From Dorea_D hominis (GTDB taxonomy: Bacteria; Bacillota; Clostridia; Lachnospirales; Lachnospiraceae), in assembly GCF_014287705.1 (NCBI RefSeq), contig NZ_JACOOY010000004.1, positions 62,001 to 126,000 of the forward strand: DNA of 64,000 nucleotides, given 5' to 3'. The notes below the pieces were generated by a model. The model saw only the letters and a program-made list of their open reading frames with translations, was not told the DNA's origin and ran no database searches. The first letter of the stretch is position 1. Each line of letters opens with the position of its first letter. Shown in pieces: positions 61,627-64,000 of this stretch. Position numbers and translations under genes: made by a program.

Positions 61627-61992
61627 TTATTTTGAGAACACTGCATCATTTCTGGAAAGAAGATACACACAATACTGATTCATACTGATACCTTCTCTCT
61701 GAGAATGTTCTGTCAGTGATCTGTGCAGGCTTCTCGGAATTCTCAATTTAAACTGTCCAGAATAGTTTTCCAGACTGTCTGGCTCATGAATCTCTACACC
61801 ATTCTCTAATGCAGCTTCAATCCATGCTTTTTTTGCATCCAGTGCATTTGCTACCGCACTCTCCACTGTCTCACCACAAGTAATGCAACCAGGCAAATCC
61901 GGATAAGAAACTACAAATCCGCCTTCATCCTTGTCTTCCACAATTTCCATACGATAGGACATTGCCATATAATCATTCAGCATCTTCATCAT
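61627..61992 (-). CDS. hicB: HicB-family antitoxin
   Basis: The 121-residue antitoxin has an N-terminal HicB RNase-H-like fold (DKDEGGFVVSYPDLPGCITC, GETVESAVANALDAKKAWIE) and a C-terminal ribbon-helix-helix DNA-binding domain (LRIPRSLHRSLTEHSQREGI). It normally neutralises the HicA mRNA interferase and represses its operon. GAGGCGAAG lies upstream of the ATG, which overlaps the hicA remnant by 20 nt. The antitoxin looks intact while the toxin gene is broken. Confidence 0.92.
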   Translation of the reverse strand: MMKMLNDYMAMSYRMEIVEDKDEGGFVVSYPDLPGCITCGETVESAVANALDAKKAWIEAALENGVEIHEPDSLENYSGQFKLRIPRSLHRSLTEHSQREGISMNQYCVYLLSRNDAVFSK

Positions 61993-62160
61993 TCTTCGCC
62001 TCGCTTTCTACAATCTGCCTTATCATTTCTACATATACTTTCTTGATTGGTTCATGCTTTGGTATTGTAATTGGCATACACCATTGCTTTCTGAAAGTGA
62101 ATGACTGCTTCCACTTCTTGGTGCATTCATTTCGTATCCGTAGCTTTCCAATACCTCCCA
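61973..62160 (-). pseudogene. hicA: Frameshifted, N-terminally truncated HicA toxin
   Basis: Two frames must be joined at 62100-62101, where one T is missing on the minus strand: WEVLESYGYEMNAPRSGSSH, then FTFRKQWCMPITIPKHEPIK. The conserved catalytic histidine (GSSH) lies at the join. The usual 15-20 residues at the N-terminus and the start codon are also absent. The C-terminal end still overlaps hicB. Confidence 0.85.
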
Positions 62161-62168
62161 TTTACATT

Positions 62169-62192
62169 ATATATGGTGTCATATATGGTGTC
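62169..62192. repeat. Two perfect tandem 12-bp repeats upstream of hicA
   Basis: ATATATGGTGTC occurs twice back to back. The repeats could be HicB-binding operator units or a slippage product. Confidence 0.7.
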
Positions 62193-62246
62193 AATATTCT
62201 ATTGTTCATTCCAAAATATTTCATTTTACTTCTATTTCATAACCAT

Positions 62247-62432
62247 CTAAAAACTGTCTGCAAAATCCAGTGCTGCATCCATATCAGTTTCTTTCTCCCA
62301 GTCCAGATTATCTTCTGCGATCTCTCCATCCGTTTTCTCCATTGTTAGTGTTCTGTCCGGCAGATTACTTTCTCCTACCGATTCTTTTACAAACGGTACA
62401 AGCATTTCCATATTCTCATAATCATACCTCAT
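62247..62432 (-). CDS. Small acidic hypothetical protein, probable element remnant
   Basis: The ATG at 62432 opens a 61-codon frame (MRYDYENMEMLVPFVKESVG, ending MDAALDFADSF), very acidic. It may be the tail of a larger mobile-element protein, because the frame is open further upstream. No family was recognised. Confidence 0.35.
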   Translation of the reverse strand: MRYDYENMEMLVPFVKESVGESNLPDRTLTMEKTDGEIAEDNLDWEKETDMDAALDFADSF

Positions 62433-62540
62433 ACTTTCTTGACTTTTATTTTTGACTTTGTCCCAAATTCGGAAAAAACTTATATCTGTATCAGCTAAAA
62501 TGTTGATACATAAAAAAGGGCAGTCAGTGTAAAAAAGCAA

Positions 62541-62992
62541 AATTTTATGTACTCTGGCAGCTAGCTTTGTTATTTCTCCTGCTCTGGTAACATTTCTTTT
62601 TGCTTATTTTGCCCTAAATGCCCTTAATTCCCTGATTCATATTTAATTTTAACTGTTTATAATCTATATCTGTTTCTTCAAAAGGTATTCTTTCTTCTGA
62701 ATCTACAAGACAAAAATCTTCTTCCTCCTGTTATCTATTCCACTGCCAAGTCTGGCTCATAGAATCGAGTGGCTTAAACTGCGGTCGGCTCTGATAACAA
62801 TTTCAGTGCCACAACCTATGACATCTAATCCACAGCCTAAACCCTACCGCTTTTTTCGACCATCCACTTTTTCTCCAGTCAGACTAAAAAGTAGATATGT
62901 TTCCATACAAGAAAACCGAGCTTTCCGCAAGGCTTCTCTGATGATACTAACCTCGCAAAAAGCCCGGAAATACGCCACTTTTCAGCTCTTAT
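62541..62992. other. Degenerate region of mobile-element origin
   Basis: No intact gene. On the minus strand a short frame (CLVDSEERIPFEETDIDYKQ, then LKLNMNQGIKGI and a stop) follows a GGAGGA site at about 62727. It lies downstream of the recombinase and looks like residual element cargo. Confidence 0.4.
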
Positions 62993-63136
62993 TTATCTTT
63001 TCTTGACAGCGAACAGACCGTCTCCACATGTATCGGTATCGGCTGGGGAACACATTTTCCCAACCACGTTACCGTCTGATGAGCACATTTTTTCAGTTAC
63101 ATTTTCATTCAATCGCTCTGCCTTATTCTGCTCCAT
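62993..63136 (-). CDS. 47-residue Cys-containing ORF directly after the recombinase
   Basis: The ATG at 63136 directly abuts the recombinase stop codon. The product (MEQNKAERLNENVTEKMCSS, ending GDGLFAVKKR) has three Cys and no known fold. Overlap-style spacing suggests coupling to the recombinase, but it has no RBS of its own. Confidence 0.35.
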   Translation of the reverse strand: MEQNKAERLNENVTEKMCSSDGNVVGKMCSPADTDTCGDGLFAVKKR

Positions 63137-63867
63137 TTATGACACCTTTTTCCCTTTCTGATTTGCTCTGTAGTCTGCTTTCGCATTATCTACCTTTAAT
63201 GTCTGATTGCACTTAAGTACAAATGTCAGTTTATATGGTGTTGGATTACCTTCTGCATCATACCCACCAACAATTACCTTTTCTACAATGCTCTCAAACA
63301 CGATTCTGTCAAATTCATCCAGGGCATTTTCATTTTCCAGTGTCTGTCGAAGCTGTGACATGCGCTTTCTTATATTCTTCTGCTGTCCGATATTCTCTTC
63401 CAGATAAGCCTTTTCTTCCGTAATCTGATGAAGTTTCCGCTGAAAACTCAGTTTCTTTTCATCATAATCTTCCTGTTCTATTTTACCATCAATCAGCAGA
63501 TCTGTTAACCTACTTTTTTTTGATTCAATAGTGAAAATGTCTTTCCAAGAAGCACATCACCTTTATACTTCTCATTTTTAATCATTCCCATAACTCCATG
63601 GTCATGCCATTCCACCGTGCCACGCTTATTTTTAATCCCGAGTTCTACCAGCCGTTTGGCAATCGTGCCACATCCATTTTCCTGCAAATACATATCATAT
63701 ATGAGTCTGACTATTTCTGCTTCTGTTTCATTTACAGTAATTGTCTTTGTATCCTGATGATAATCATAACCAAAACAACCATTAAAGCCTACCAGTTCTC
63801 CACGTTTCATTTTCATCTGTAATCCCATTTTCACGTTACCGGAAAGAGATTCCACTCCAGGATACAT
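63137..63867 (-). pseudogene. Large serine recombinase with internal deletion
   Basis: The first part (MYPGVESLSGNVKMGLQMKM, then FGYDYHQDTKTITVNETEAE, to DVLLGKTF) is the recombinase core after the catalytic domain. It then jumps to the coiled-coil stretch LTDLLIDGKIEQEDYDEKKL and C-terminal tail GGYDAEGNPTPYKLTF. The zinc ribbon seen in the 56-kb copy is missing. Both deletion edges contain AAAGACATTT, and the join shifts the frame. The N-terminal resolvase domain is also absent. Confidence 0.85.
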
Positions 63868-64000
63868 GGGGTGTTCTGATGAGGAGAGATTCCTCTATAA
63901 TAATGAGGTCGCATTCCACGACCTCATCACCTTCCTTTAAATCCAGATATTTGCTGTGAATTCCTTCTCTTTCAAGCATATCCAGACTTGCCTTCATAGC
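63836..64000 (-). pseudogene. Unknown element protein fused to the recombinase end, partial
   Basis: The frame running in from the right edge (AMKASLDMLEREGIHSKYLD, then LKEGDEVVECDLIIIEES) ends at 63836 after a short out-of-family tail that overlaps the recombinase start in another frame. The protein is not identified; the rest lies outside the window. Confidence 0.4.

Overview
The window comes from a low-GC, strictly anaerobic Firmicute, most likely a gut Lachnospiraceae of the Blautia / Mediterraneibacter / Ruminococcus gnavus type. The evidence is AT-rich intergenic DNA, strong GGAGG ribosome sites, a rubrerythrin, several BspA-like leucine-rich-repeat exoproteins, YesM/YesN sugar regulation, and remnants of a clostridial-type integrative element. 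Almost all genes lie on the minus strand; the exceptions are a Xaa-Pro aminopeptidase, a TetR regulator and a few remnants. No rRNA, tRNA or CRISPR array was seen. The species was not determined.

Layout. 1-7.5 kb: a YesN/YesM two-component operon with two membrane-anchored sugar-binding-like proteins (the last runs off the left edge), a GPH-type sugar:cation symporter and a TIM-barrel sugar-phosphate isomerase/epimerase. 7.5-19 kb: a run of secreted proteins (an LRR/FN3 protein, a CotH-kinase/LRR protein, three tandem DUF6273-LRR paralogues behind a near-perfect sigma-A promoter), interrupted by the aminopeptidase. 19-20.2 kb: decayed genes (MerR tail, an ion channel lacking its pore, a LacI-GH32 chimera). 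20.2-21.8 kb: rubrerythrin and a COG0523 GTPase. 22-27.9 kb: an ECF sigma factor, a two-TM protein, a polytopic protein and a PrsW-family intramembrane protease, followed by a paralogous two-TM protein and a 1029-residue exoprotein with an aerolysin-like segment and C-terminal LRRs. 28-33.6 kb: an LxxG-heptad surface protein, an MMPL transporter and a divergent TetR regulator. 33.7-36.5 kb: a UPF0597/CyuA-type desulfidase and an NhaC-type carrier. 36.6-38.7 kb: KtrAB.

38.8-42 kb holds another decayed patch, then an iron- or heme-type surface protein behind two TTAG-N6-CTAA boxes and a 33-residue signal-peptide ORF. 42-48.3 kb encodes cyclic-di-GMP enzymes (an active-looking GGDEF protein; an HD-GYP protein with degenerate GGDEF) in or beside an operon with a GH3-type acyl-adenylating enzyme and an isoprenylcysteine-methyltransferase-like protein. 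48.3-56.9 kb is a second potassium locus (KtrB, KtrA, a membrane-tethered LysR ligand domain, KdpD, KdpE, no kdpFABC) plus a GH114-like protein, bracketed by fragments of the same large serine recombinase. 57.2-60 kb holds two MATE transporters that look acquired. 60-64 kb is a graveyard of mobile-element and accessory fragments (arginase, nitroreductase, DUF2399-like tail, hicA frameshift with intact hicB, recombinase with an internal deletion).

Two themes stand out. The first is a probable signalling-to-effector locus at 22-27.9 kb (ECF sigma, small membrane proteins, PrsW, pore-former-like exoprotein). The second is an unusual density of deletion scars that fuse gene ends, several of them in frame and still carrying translation signals.
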